64,000 bases of DNA, from contig JABYQQ010000015.1 of assembly GCA_022605405.1 (NCBI GenBank), positions 310,001 to 374,000 on the forward strand. The letters run 5' to 3'. How positions within the stretch are numbered: the first letter of the stretch is position 1; each line of letters opens with the position of its first letter. The position numbers and the translations under genes are program-made. Of the stretch, positions 21,981-32,954 are shown in pieces. Below the pieces are notes generated by a model. It saw nothing but the letters and a program-made list of their open reading frames with translations, did no database searches and had not been told where the DNA came from. Source of the DNA: Earliella scabrosa. Lineage: Eukaryota; Basidiomycota; Agaricomycetes; Polyporales; Polyporaceae.

Positions 21981-22477
21981 GGCTGACTCACCACGGTGGT
22001 GCAGGGAGACGAGTGGGGATTGCTCGTATCGCCTCGCATCTGTATACTTGCGTGTGTTCTGCTGGTGCTTTCTTGGAATGTGCGGGGGCGCGAGTGCTTC
22101 GCTGGGCGGACAAAGGACGGCGCGAGCTGCGTGTGGGGGCGACCGAAGCGGCGCCGCAGACTGCGACGCACAGCACCTGCCTTATTGGGACATACAGAAA
22201 CGCGGGCTCAGATGACGCTCTCACTCTTTGAAAAGCGGCCGAGTAAACTGAGCGAGCTGCACTGCTGCCCGCCTGCTGGCGACCTTTCTCTTACCGCTCA
22301 CTCTCCATCCTATATCTTGTTCCTTTTCCACGCAAAGCGTCCTTCTCGGTATGTCGCATGAGTTATTCCGAGTCATAACACATCTCCTCTCCCGGCTCGA
22401 CGCCGGCCGGCCAACGTCTTGGCACAGACTTCCACGTTCCCCCCACATACGCTAACCATCTCATTCACGCAGCGACG
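21981..22477. other. Intergenic, upstream of tyr1
   Basis: This is the tandem spacer between the TFIIIC subunit and prephenate dehydrogenase. A GTATGT at about 22348 and a GCTAAC..CACGCAG just before the ATG look like a 5' UTR intron. The remaining ORFs are shadows. Confidence 0.45.
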
Positions 22478-24361
22478 ATGGGTGTCTGGCCGAGGGTAAC
22501 CCCTGACATGCCCGCTGAGGCACAGCCATCAATAGGGCTGATAGGCATGGGCGCTATGGGCAGCCTCTACGCCCGTTCGTTCTCCGAGGCAGGATGGAAG
22601 AAGTGAGCGTATTTGCGCACGCGCTACCGCCGCCTCGCCCTGACGTTCCGTCACAGGATTTACATCTGCGATCAGCCTGCCAAATACGAAGCGCTGAAGG
22701 AAAAGTGGGAAGGTGCATCGCGAGATCCGCGCGGTTTCTATGTCTCACGGCGTTCTCATCATCGCCCTGAACAGGCGTACCTGGCATCCATGTCTGCCCG
22801 GACGGCCATAGGGTTTCGCGGGTCTCGGACTACATCTTGTACTCTGTCGAAGCGGAGTTCATCGACCGCGTCGTGGCCCAGTATGGCCTGTGTGCGTCGA
22901 CATCGTCTTCATATTCAAACCCAGTGCTGACCTGTTGACAGCAACAAAGGTTGGCGCAATTGTTGCTGGCCAGACGTCCGTAAAGGAGCCAGAACGGATA
23001 GCATTTGAGAAATACCTCCCCGAGGATGTGCACATCGTGTCGTGTCACTCACTGCACGGTCCCAACGTTTCCACCGTCGGCCAGCCCCTTGTGCGTACGG
23101 ACGCTCGTGCCGTCCATGACGTACGTTTAGCTCACCTCCTAACCAGGTCATCATCAACCATCGCGGCTCCGCGGATGCCGTTACACTGGTCGAGCACATT
23201 CTCGCGCCCCTCCGTTCTCGTTATGTCTACCTCTCCTACAAAGAGCACGATATCGTGACTGCAAACACCCAGGCCGTGACCCACGCCGCCTTCCTGAGGC
23301 AAGCCACCTCCGATTTCTCCAGCTCTACCCCGCACCGTGACTTACATGCTTATTCTCCCACTGCCACCTCCCCTTCGTCCACGGACTCCCCTCCCTCTAC
23401 CCCATCCACACCGTCCACGCCATCCTCGCCGTCGTCCACGTCCTCCGCCTCCCTCGCGTCCCCCATGACCCCCGTCACGCCATCGGACAGCATGGGCACG
23501 GCATGGCACTGCTCGCTCTCCTACCCATGGGAGCACGGGCTGTACGTGGGCGGGATCGAGACCGTGAAGGTGAACATCATGCTCCGCATCTACTCGAACA
23601 AGTGGCACGTCTACGCCGGCCTCGCGATCCTCAACCCCTCCGCGCGCGTGCAGATCGACCAGTTTGCGCGCTCGACGACCGAGATCTTCAAGCTCATGCT
23701 CGCCGGCGACGCCGCCGGCCTCCGCGCGCGCATATACGACGCGCGGGCAAAGGTCTTTGGCGGCTCGCTCGACCTCGGCACCAACGGCGGCATCCACGAG
23801 AACGGGAACGGGCACGCAAACGGACACACGAACGGGCACACGAACGGGGATGGGAACGGGAACGGCAAGACGCGCACGCCCATCTTCCTCTCCGAAGACA
23901 TCCTCGACCGCTTCAGCCTGGGCAAGAAGCCGAGCTCCGCGCTCTCGCCGACGACGTCCTCGCGCTCCGCCCCGCCCAACTCACACCTCTCGCTGCTCGC
24001 GATGGTCGACTGCTGGGCCGCGCTGAGCATCAAGCCGTTCGAGCACCTCGACCTCGCCGCGACGCCCATCTTCCGGATGTGGATCGGCGTCGCCGAGTAC
24101 CTCTTCCGGAGCGAGGCCCGCCTCGACGCCGCGATCCACGCCGCGCTCTTCGACACGAGCCACCGCTCGGACGACCTCGAGTTCGTCGTCGCCGCGCGCG
24201 GCTGGAGCCAGTGCATCTCGTTTGGCAACTTTGAGCTCTACAAGGAGCGCTTCATGCACACCGCCGGCTTCTTCGAGTCCCGCTTCGAGGAGGCGACCAA
24301 GGTCGGCTCGGCGATGATTCAGGCCCTCATGGACTCCTCGACCGAGCCCACAAAGGCATAA
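22478..24361 (+). CDS. TYR1: Prephenate dehydrogenase (tyrosine biosynthesis)
   Basis: The enzyme oxidatively decarboxylates prephenate to 4-hydroxyphenylpyruvate with NADP+. The N-terminal Rossmann site is IGLIGMGAMGSLYARSF (GxGxxG). Then come STKVGAIVAGQTSVKEPE and the His-containing VHIVSCHSLHGPNV, with introns after GWKK, KWEG, QYGL and VGQPL. The C-terminal helical domain reads KVNIMLRIYSNKWHVYAGLA, LLAMVDCWAALSIKPFEHLD and FGNFELYKERFMHTAGFFES, the usual fungal ending. Two low-complexity insertions interrupt the conserved domain: a Ser/Pro/Thr run (about 23345-23490) and an Asn-Gly-His repeat (23801-23870). Both keep frame and contain no stop. The gene lies tail to tail with acetolactate synthase. 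Confidence 0.9.
23801..23870 (+). repeat. Coding tandem repeat (Asn-Gly-His-Thr) inside tyr1
   Basis: Imperfect copies of a 12-base unit of the AACGGGCACACG type encode NGHTNGHTNG-like peptide between the Rossmann and C-terminal parts of prephenate dehydrogenase. Divisibility by three keeps the frame. Repeat length may vary between strains. Confidence 0.8.
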
Positions 24362-24897
24362 CGGAGGTGTCGGAGATTGTGGTGCGGTTTCCTTTGTACT
24401 TGTAACGGTTGCTATCTATGGGGTTGTCTTGTGCTGGGACATTCGCGCCGGCGGGGTCTTTAGGAAGCATCAGAGATGAAAGAGAAGAGAAGCATTACAT
24501 GCCGGCAAGGTAGCATCAGAGATCGACGACGAACGCATGCAAAGGAGTACAGCGGAGAAGCAATGGCCCCCTCGGGCCTTTTCCAACGGTTGGTAATGGT
24601 AACGGTAATGGTAAGTAGTAGATACATGGCGTCCCCTACAGGGACTTTTGCTTCTTCCCAGATCCGATAAACGACCGCGACCGATACAATGCGAACGATA
24701 TGCGCCCAGAGACGAGCAAAGGATGTCCATGCAGCCAGCGTTATGATGACGTGCGGTAAGATGCATGTAGATACGGTGGAAGCACGGACATCGGAACCCC
24801 GGTATGAATAAAGCGTAATGGGCGTGAAATCGTCTAAGACCTCTCTCCAAAGAGAAGACACGAGAGAGAAAAGAATGAGCGCAAGGCCATCCAAGAC
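24362..24897. other. Convergent 3' flanks of tyr1 and ilv2
   Basis: Gene-free spacer of 536 bp. A GGTAATGGTAACGGTAATGGTAAG tract near 24593 is a short trinucleotide-like repeat. Nothing else stands out. Confidence 0.5.
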
Positions 24898-27225
24898 TCA
24901 TGACTTTTTCGAAGCGATGGCATAAGCCTCCCGGAACTTAGGGTGAAGAATCTGCTCGTGAAGAGCCTTCCCGGCGGGCACCTACGTGCTAATCGTCAGC
25001 ATCCACGCTCCGTTCGTGAGTACGAAGCACGTACCATCGGGAACACGTGCTCATTGGTCTCGACGACGCATTCCAACAGCACCGGCTTCGAGTCATCATA
25101 CTCGAGGAACTCCTTCATCTTGGCTGGGAGATCCTCGGTACGCTCGCAGCGGATGGCGTGTACGCGCATCGACTTGGCCAACGCGATGAAGTCGGGGTTA
25201 ACCATACGTGTGTGGGCATATCGCGCATCGTAGAAGAGATCTGATGTGCTTCAGATAAGGATTCGGTGCGGGAGTTGTTGCATGGACAGACGTACCCTGC
25301 CATTGAAGGACCATACCCTGGAACTCGTTGTTCAGCACGAGAACCTTCACACCGATGCCGTACTGCGACGCAGTCTGGAGCTCCATCGCGGTCATGCTGA
25401 ACGATGCATCACCGTCGATATCGATGACGGTCTTGTTCGGCGCGCCGACCTTGGCACCGACGGCTGAAGGGAGACCAAACCCCATGGTCTAGAAGGATGC
25501 AATTATCAGCACGCAATTCTGGCACTCCGATGACCGTGAGACGGTCTACTCACGCCAAGGCCTCCAGACGTGACCAGACTGCGCGGGTGCCGCCAGCGGT
25601 AGTGTTGTGCGGCCCACATCTGGTGCTGGCCGACACCGGTGGTGACGATGACCTCCTCCTTCCTGTGCGCCGTCTGCTTGTCGAGCTCCTCGATGACCTC
25701 TTGTGGCTTCATGGGGGCGCCGGGACTACTCTTTTCGTACGTGAACGGATACTTCGTCTTCCACTCCCGGATCTGGTTGCACCATTCTGTCCGAGGTGAC
25801 GAGCGAATGAGCGGCGCGAGCGCAGCCATGTTCGTGACGACGTCGCCAATGACGGGAATGGACGCCTCGACGACCTTGTTGATGTTCTTGGGCTGGATCT
25901 CGAAGTGGATGATACCACCCCGGCCCTGGAGAGCGGCTGCGCGAGCTGCAGGCGCGAACAAGTCGACCTTGCCAGTGACACGGTCGTCGAACCGTGCACC
26001 AAGCGCGAGGATCACATCAGCCTCTTGCATGGCGAGGTTCGCGTACGCCGAACCGTGCATGCCGAGCATGTGGAGACTCTTCTCGTGCGTCTCGTCAAAT
26101 GCGCCAAGACCCTGCAGAGTGGTCGTGACGGGGATGTTGCCCTGCTCAACGATTTGCTTCAGGAGTTTCGGGCCGAGGGCCGAGGACAGGACGCCATTGC
26201 CCGCGTAGATGATTGGCCGCTTCGCCTGGTTGATGAGGGCGGCAGCCTGCTGAATCGCTTCATTGTCGATGTCAAGGTCAGCCGGCGAAAGAGGGTTAGC
26301 GGGGAGTCCGAGGTGCGTGCCAGGCGTGGTCGCCTTGTAAGGAAGCGGAGTCTTCAGGACACCGGCAGTGATGTCCTTCGGAAGGTCAACGAGGACAGGA
26401 CCCGGTCTCCCGGAAGTCGCAATCTTGAACGCTTCGTTGATACGACGAGGAAGTTCGGCAATGTCCTTCACCATGACGTTCCACTTGGTGCAGGACCTCG
26501 AGATGCCGACGATGTCGGCCTCCTGAAAGGCGTCGGAGCCAATAGCAGATGTCGCGACCTGGCCACAGAACACGACGAGAGGGACACCGTCGCTGAGCGC
26601 GTCCTGCATAGGGGTAACGACATTCGTTGCGCCGGGACCGGAGGTGACCAGGACTACACCGGGCTTGCCTGTCACACGAGCGTAGCCCTCCGCCATATGA
26701 CCGGCACCTTGCTCGTGTCTTGGGAGCACGAAGTCAAACTGAGGAGAGTTGTAGATGGCGTCGAATACGGGTAGGATGGCGCCGCCAGGGTACCCGAAGA
26801 TGTGCTTCACGCCATGGCGGACCATCATCTCATGGAAGATCTGGCCACCGGACATACCAACGAACGAATGGTCGAGGGGGCCTTCGACATGAGGAGGAAG
26901 AGAAGGTGGGGCGGAAGGAACGTTGTTTCTCGTGGGCAGCTGCTGGTAGCCCGGTGCTGGTGAAGGCCGCCTGTTTGTATGCGCGGTGTCAGCACGGAGG
27001 AGGATGAAGAGGAGGTATGGACACGTACACAGAGTGAGCAGCAGTCGCCTGACGAGCACTAGACCTGCTGATGTTCCTGGCATGCTCTCTCACCCTCGAC
27101 TTCGCCTCGACCATCGAGAAGCTTGAGGAGCTTGCCACGGTCGAGCGGGCGCGGACAAATTGCGCAGGGAGGGCCGCGGCCTTCGAAGCGGAAGGGACGC
27201 GCATCCTGGCAGCTGGAAGGGACAT
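24898..27225 (-). CDS. ILV2: Acetolactate synthase catalytic subunit (mitochondrial)
   Basis: This thiamine-diphosphate and FAD enzyme joins pyruvate units in the first shared step of valine, leucine and isoleucine synthesis. The start at 27225 gives MSLPAARMRVPSASKAAALP, an Arg/Ser/Ala-rich mitochondrial presequence. An intron near 27030-26970 leads to PLDHSFVGMSGGQIFHEMMV and the FGYPGGAILPVFDAI segment. The catalytic Glu is in LPRHEQGAGHMAEGYARV. The central domain includes RPIIYAGNGVLSSALGPKLL. The ThDP site is DIDGDASFSMTAMELQTASQ...LNNE. The last exon encodes PAGKALHEQILHPKFREAYA and ends SKKS. Three further introns near 25555-25485, 25300-25245 and 25035-24990 fit. The length is normal and no break is seen. 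Confidence 0.93.
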
Positions 27226-30200
27226 GCTGGCGACGACGACGGAGGGAGCGACGGCGGCGAGCAAGGAGCAAGGAGCTGACCGGGGAGATGGGAGAGAGCG
27301 AGCTGGAGCAGCTCGAGGCCGGTCAAAAGCCAGGTCTATAAAACACACTTCCGAGTCATACCTGCATCTAATCACCTGATTCCCACCCCCACAATCAGGG
27401 TAGGTTTAGGGTTCCTAATCCGGAAGTCCGACGTCCGTCGGATTGGTTAATCTCTCTCTTTCCTCTGCTCACTGCAGAGCCACTGATCAGGAAAACCGGA
27501 GTTGTTCTTTGATTTCCGATCAGTATCTTGCCAGTCTCACAGAGACCGCCCAGACCCTCTGTCGACGGGCGTATCACTGACTCTTTGCAAACACATGGGC
27601 GCCAACGGCTTCATCTCCATCCCGCTCCAGCGTCACCCTGTGGACCCGGAGGAATTCTGAGAGCTTTGACGGAGGCACTTGGTTGTCTTGGGCCGCTTTC
27701 AGTCGGGACCCTGAAATGCTGGTTCGAGGGGTAGAACATGCGAAGAACCATGCGCTCAAGCGCAGACACTCCAGACGCTCATCTTCGCAGAGTAGTACTC
27801 TCCCACAGGGAGACGCTTCCTTGAATTCTTGATCGGCAGAGTGAGCACCCTGGCGATCGCAGTTCAACGCCGGCCAGCCTCAGTGCAAGCACATTTATCA
27901 GCTCGCGACGAGCATTTTAAGCACACAGAGAGAACAGGAGGACGGGTGGATTTGTCAATTCTTGTCTACTTGGCACTGCAGTGGTTCAGAAACTAAGTAG
28001 ATGGACACAGCAACGATTGAGGGCAAGGGACCCTGATCAGCGGGATAGTCGCCGGTCGGTCAATAGACCGTCTAGAATTGACCGAGATGGGTTGACGGTA
28101 CCGCAACAATGGCAGTGGGAATGCCCGATCCACTCGCAGACGGTGACGACATCCATAATACCAGTACCAGCCTGATAAGCAGCGTGTCAATACCCGGGCC
28201 TGAGCACTGCGCGACTGGATTTCGATTCCGTGATAAGGGGAGATCGACTGCCATCATCCCGTCATGGTTAGAAGCAGGCAGTCCAGACTGGCATAAAAAG
28301 TGGAATGGGGTCCTGACTTGCAAGCGACGGTACGAGATGTGAATTGACCGGTGGGACGTCAGAGCCTTCTACCCTTCTATGGAGCAAATCCGCTTCGCAA
28401 CCCTACGCTTATCTCGCCCGCGTCTACAGACTGTGGTCAATAATCACTGTGTGAACCTTGTGCGGTCTTCGAAGTGCCTCCGCCGCCGAGGTAAGGCCTG
28501 ATCCACCCGTACAAGGAACAGCCCGGGTGCTTCTTACTGCGTACACATATGGTGTGCTCGGGAGTGCCGCGCGATAGAACGCCGGCCGTTTCCTTGCTCT
28601 CACAATAACCGGCTGTCCCAACGGCCTTTATCATATAGCGTCTCCGACATCAGGGAAGCTTCGGGCGAATTGCGGCTCAGACTGTGCTTGGACCACACCA
28701 AGCGCACTTCGAAGGCCGGGAATACCTCACCCTTACATACTGAACGCTAGAAGCTTCCCACAACGCCAGTGCCTCGCAATACTCTTAGGAGGCACCCTTG
28801 ACGTCGACGGATGCAGATTTATATGGGAGCACGCAAGGCGGGTTCCCTCGCTCACCGTGTCTTCTCCACCGCGCTGTGCGTTAGAGCATATAATTACTAT
28901 CCTCGCGGGCAGCAGCGGATAACGAGCCAAAGAGGGATGACGCACGAGAGGAGAGGGACCCCTTCCGTGCGCCTTCCACCTTGTCCCTCGCAACGATACT
29001 CACTGGACACAAGGGACGGAGAACGGAGTTCTGAGAACTGAACTGGCCTGATGGTATAGTCAGTCACCCGAGGGCAGACCTGGCATTCGCCGAGCAGTCT
29101 GCCCCGCAGTAACAAGTCGAAGATGGGCCTAGGAGCACGCCATCGGTTAGCGACCGTCTAGATCTCCGTCCCGCAGGGAAGCCGAGGGTACGCGTATACA
29201 CCCGCGAAGAATCATGCGAGAGAGAACATCACGCACCGGCTGCCTGCAGCTCGGCAAGTCGATCGTATCCGCCGCCGGACTCGATCTCCTTGTCCAGGTA
29301 TTCGGAGACGACGCGGAGTTCCCAGCAAAGCACGATCCGCCAAAGGCTCGTAGCCGAAGACGTGCCAGCATCGGAGCCCGGGCATTTTGAAGATCTGGGG
29401 ATCAAACAGCGGCAACGCCCGCAGATATCATAGCGAAGTGATGTCCCGTGAGTTTGTATATCCCAAACACCTGCTGCTTTAGAACTATTGAGCTACTGCA
29501 GTCACCGTGATTCTAGGTCACCTGTGAAGCAAGGGAGAGGTTATTGCGGTCATGTTGCTGACGACCACGGCCGACACAATCCGAGTACGTAGTACGCACA
29601 AAAGTATACACTTCGGCCGAAGCATGGACTGTCGTCCTTCTCTTCAAGGCTTCAGTTGCATTCAATCGATGCTACCTCTGTCCTCGTACGTGATCGGCTA
29701 TGAGTCGTACTGCTCTTCTGTCGCACGGCTGACAGGGAATAGATGTGATGCCTTGCAGAGACGGTCACAAGGTTGACCGGCTGTGTAGCGGCAAACAGTA
29801 ATTACCCAAGGAAGAGAAATGTGGAGAGCGAACGTACTGAGTTGAAGAAGACACGCCAATCATCGCAGCAGGCCGCCCAGTGAGAAGAGAATTGCATGTC
29901 GCGTAAGACTGAGTTTGGGCTGGAGGCAGGCTGCTCAGTGTCGATCTTCCCAAGCATCTGCATGAACATTTAAGCTTACCGCTGGGGAGAGTGATGTCTG
30001 TTAAGAGCGAGTCCCCCGAGGTATGAATGAGAGTATCCGAACCATGTGAATTGAAGTATGAAGACTTGTCGTCGAGCCGACAAAAGAGCAAGTGGCAATG
30101 CTATCCCGGAATATTCCGCGACGAATAACGCCGAATGCATCTGAGGAGTATCATGGCAGAGTGAGTTGGTGCTCTCAGTGTCACACAAGAAACATCAGGA

Positions 30201-31445
30201 TGAACTGACCTTCGTCACGGCATTGTTGACAGACCCTCTATATATTCAGGCCGTTACCTAAGGCTAGGGGTTACAAGCGGATTACAGCGTACCATTGCGA
30301 GCCGACGGCCTCATTGGCCCGCAACGGACGAATATGTGGGGGACGACAGTGTTGTTGTCATCGATGTACGGAGCCAAGGAGCGTCTTCGCCTCGCTGTTA
30401 CCGCCTGTCAATCGCGGCGTTGATGCGCATATTAGAGTTTTCTCCTTGTACGAAAGACATCTGGCGGGTCAACGTCTTCAAACTAGGAATCTTCAGCATC
30501 ATGAGTTCCAGCACGTGTTCTCCACCACCTAAGCAGTGGTCTTTTCGACCGTTAGCGATCGCCGAAACCTTTCCCTGAGGAGTGCGTCGTGTACTGCGGG
30601 TAGGAGTGTGCAGTGCTTTCTAATGGCAGTTGTCAGAGAGGTCAAGTAATAGGAGGCTCACCACTATACTATCACCTGGAAACGCACAGTCGCGGTAGTG
30701 CAATGGCAAACATTGAGCAACGAACGGTCTGTGGCATACGAAGGACTCTGTGGCGGAGCCTGCGATACTTGCCTGTTTGGGAGGTTCGGACATGGACCGA
30801 ACTCTCCGCGGCTTTGCGCCATCCATTGGCTGGCCTGGAACAAGAGCTTGGGGACTTGGCCGACACGCCTTAGACAAGCCCGCGCCCAAGACCAAGACAG
30901 AAGCGTCATACCCAGGTCATAAGTGATCCCCAAGGTTCGTGCCGCCACACGCGTTGCCGCGACGATGCGATCAAGCCTCTTGGCTTGTTGATACGGCAGC
31001 CCACCAAGAATGCTTCGCACCGTCTCCCGGCGGGAGACACTAGTACTATAGAACGCTGTAGGGTAGGGTGTAGGGTACAAGTACATAAACGTACAACATA
31101 TTGGCGTGTCGGCACTAGTCTCGCGGTGATTGTGTGGAGCATGACACACCGGACCGGGCATGCCATGCCTATGATCCCCGGATGGAGAAGGTCTGGCATC
31201 ATCGGCTCTTAGGCCGATGGCAACATGACCGGGACGTGCGCAAAGTAGCCGGAGCGCGCCGCGAGCTCGTGCAGTGGTGGCATGGAGCACAACTGCGAGT
31301 CGCGGCCATCTCTGAACATGTGTGAGAGGCTACAGGGGAATGAGTCATGGCTAGGAAGACCAAGGTGGTGCGACACTCACAACTCTGTCTTCTCACAGAT
31401 GTGTGGATGGCGGATTCAAGATAGAGCACAACGGGGAGCAGAAGA
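27226..31445. other. Gene-poor 4.2-kb region
   Basis: Apart from the ilv2 promoter end, no ORF here matches a family I know. One stretch reads like a genuine exon: minus strand about 29400-29235, giving TSLWRIVLCWELRVVSEYLD and then EIESGGGYDRLAELQAAG before a GTGCGT donor. I found no start or partner exons. TTAGGG-like bits occur near 27396-27412 (GGTAGGTTTAGGGTT) and 31060-31080 (GTAGGGTAGGGTGTAGGG). No transposase, reverse transcriptase or terminal repeat was recognised. Base composition is more AT-rich than the flanking genes. It may be an old repeat remnant, a decayed gene, or non-coding sequence. Confidence 0.4.
27427..27442. promoter_or_regulatory. 16-bp palindrome upstream of ilv2
   Basis: TCCGACGTCCGTCGGA is a perfect inverted repeat around a two-base centre. 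It contains CCG-N8-CGG, the half-site style used by Zn2Cys6 regulators. It lies about 200 bp upstream of the ilv2 ATG. Its role as an operator is inference. Confidence 0.4.
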
Positions 31446-32011
31446 TCACCGCTGAGGGGGCGCCAGCTTGGCCTTCTCAGAAAGGTGTGCGGGCGCAGGC
31501 TGAATTACGAGAACGTCAGCACGCCGTCGCACGCTGAGCCGAACAAGAGTACCAGCACTCACCGGAGAGGGGGATCGATTGAAGGATGTGCGGGAGACGT
31601 ACGGACCCTTCCAAGCATATGGCTGTTCCCGCACTGAGGCTGCGAGTTCATCGGCCGTCTGACTGTAGTTTTCCTGAGCCCGACGGCGCTGCCGCCATTT
31701 GATGACGAAGATGATGACCGCAACGCCGGTGATGACGAGCGCTGGAGGGGGGATGAGCGAACGTACGACGTACGATAAGGGGCACAAGACTCACCAGAGG
31801 CCACCGCTACACCAACCACCCAGGGGGAATTCAGATGCCCATCTGGTCCGCTCTCCTCTTCGAACTCGCTGCGGACGACAGATTTAGACACGGAGTGAAC
31901 CGCGCAAGGAGTAAGAACGCACGCAGACACGGCAACACGCCTGCTCAGTGGGCTTGCACTTGCGGAGAGGGATAACGCAAGGAGGGCGCAGAAATACGAG
32001 AGGTGCTCCAT
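31446..32011 (-). CDS. Small secreted/single-pass membrane protein, unknown family
   Basis: The ATG at 32011 gives a signal peptide (MEHLSYFCALLALSLSASAS). A short Ser/Val-rich outer segment with two Cys (ACVLTPCAVHSVSKSVV) follows. After an intron comes one membrane helix, ALVITGVAVIIFVI, followed by KWRQRRRAQ as a stop-transfer. The cytosolic tail contains YSQTADELAASVREQPYAWK and SRTSFNRSPSP. A second intron (GTGAGT..TAATTCAG, length divisible by three) leads to PAPAHLSEKAKLAPPQR and the stop. The topology of a signal peptide, a short ectodomain, one helix and a basic tail resembles fungal wall sensors or mid2-like proteins, but the ectodomain is too short for a confident call. Confidence 0.6.
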
Positions 32012-32954
32012 CTCCACAGGGCGCAAGGCTTCTTCGTCTGGTTCACCGGGGCAAGAGGAGAAAGCCAGCGAGAGCACGCAGTGAGATGAGGCGAAAAGAG
32101 CGATGGACGGCACGGCGTCGAGGAGCAGGTTATAAGGCTGGTCAAGCATCCAGAAGACACTTGGCGGCGAAGAGCTATAAGCTGAGGGGGCAGCGCGGGC
32201 GGCTCCAATGCTCGCCAAGTGCCTTGTAGGACGACGACTTGGCAGGCCAAGAGATCTCCGTCGCCCACCGAGCTGCTCTCAGTCCTGCCGGGCCTTCAAC
32301 CACTCGGCACGCTTCGATCCGCTCGGGACGCATGCCGGGCCATTCGCAGCCAATGCCACCCATTCGTCAAACTCGTCCTCGTCGGTGATGCGCGCTCCTC
32401 TCCCGCGCCCCGCCAAGTCCACGCGCGGACCCAAATCGATCGACCCGCAGACAGGAGCAGACTGCGGCCAGCGTATTGGCACCCGGTCCTATAGCTAGCA
32501 CCTCCAAGGTGTTTGCGGGAGCTCTGGTATGCCTCGTCTCTGTGTTGTATGTCAGCACAAAGCATTGCAAGGCCAAGTCACAAGTAAGACCCTCGGCGAT
32601 CGACATCGATGATAGCTGCTGGTATGACGGAGACAGAAGTACACTGGTGCAGAGACCAAGGTGAATTGGTCAAAAATTGACCGGTACCCATTGTTTCGTA
32701 GCAAAGTAGACATCATTGCCAACTACGCCATATACCCGACATGATTATGTCAGCTTCTGACCTCCGATCCGAATTCGCCGACGCCGTGCAAGTAAGTATC
32801 GAGCTCAGCTTCCCACTGTCAACTCGTACGGAACCATAAATCAGGTGGTGGCCCTAAGCTAAGGATAGCCATGTTCTCAGCAACGATAAGGACCGCACTC
32901 CGTTCTCCTGGCTTGTCCAGGGGCCACCGTGCTTTCAGCCAAACTACGACACGT
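32012..32954. other. Divergent spacer between the small membrane gene and the FAH gene
   Basis: A minus-strand ORF tail at 32482-32279 reads DEFDEWVALAANGPACVPSG and then KRAEWLKARQD with a stop. It is protein-like but has no start or partner exon. Otherwise no gene is seen. A 15-bp palindrome is listed separately. Confidence 0.4.
32668..32682. promoter_or_regulatory. Perfect 6-3-6 palindrome upstream of the FAH gene
   Basis: GGTCAAAAATTGACC is a perfect inverted repeat with an AAA spacer, about 270 bp upstream of the FAH-family ATG. It contains TTGACC/GGTCAA half-sites. Operator function is inferred only from symmetry and position. Confidence 0.35.

Noticed and set aside
23503..24234. 243-codon alternative-frame ORF in tyr1
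   Set aside because: Arg/His-rich shadow of the high-GC prephenate dehydrogenase exon.
31060..31085. Interstitial telomere
   Set aside because: Only three irregular GTAGGG units; too short to call, kept only as a weak observation.
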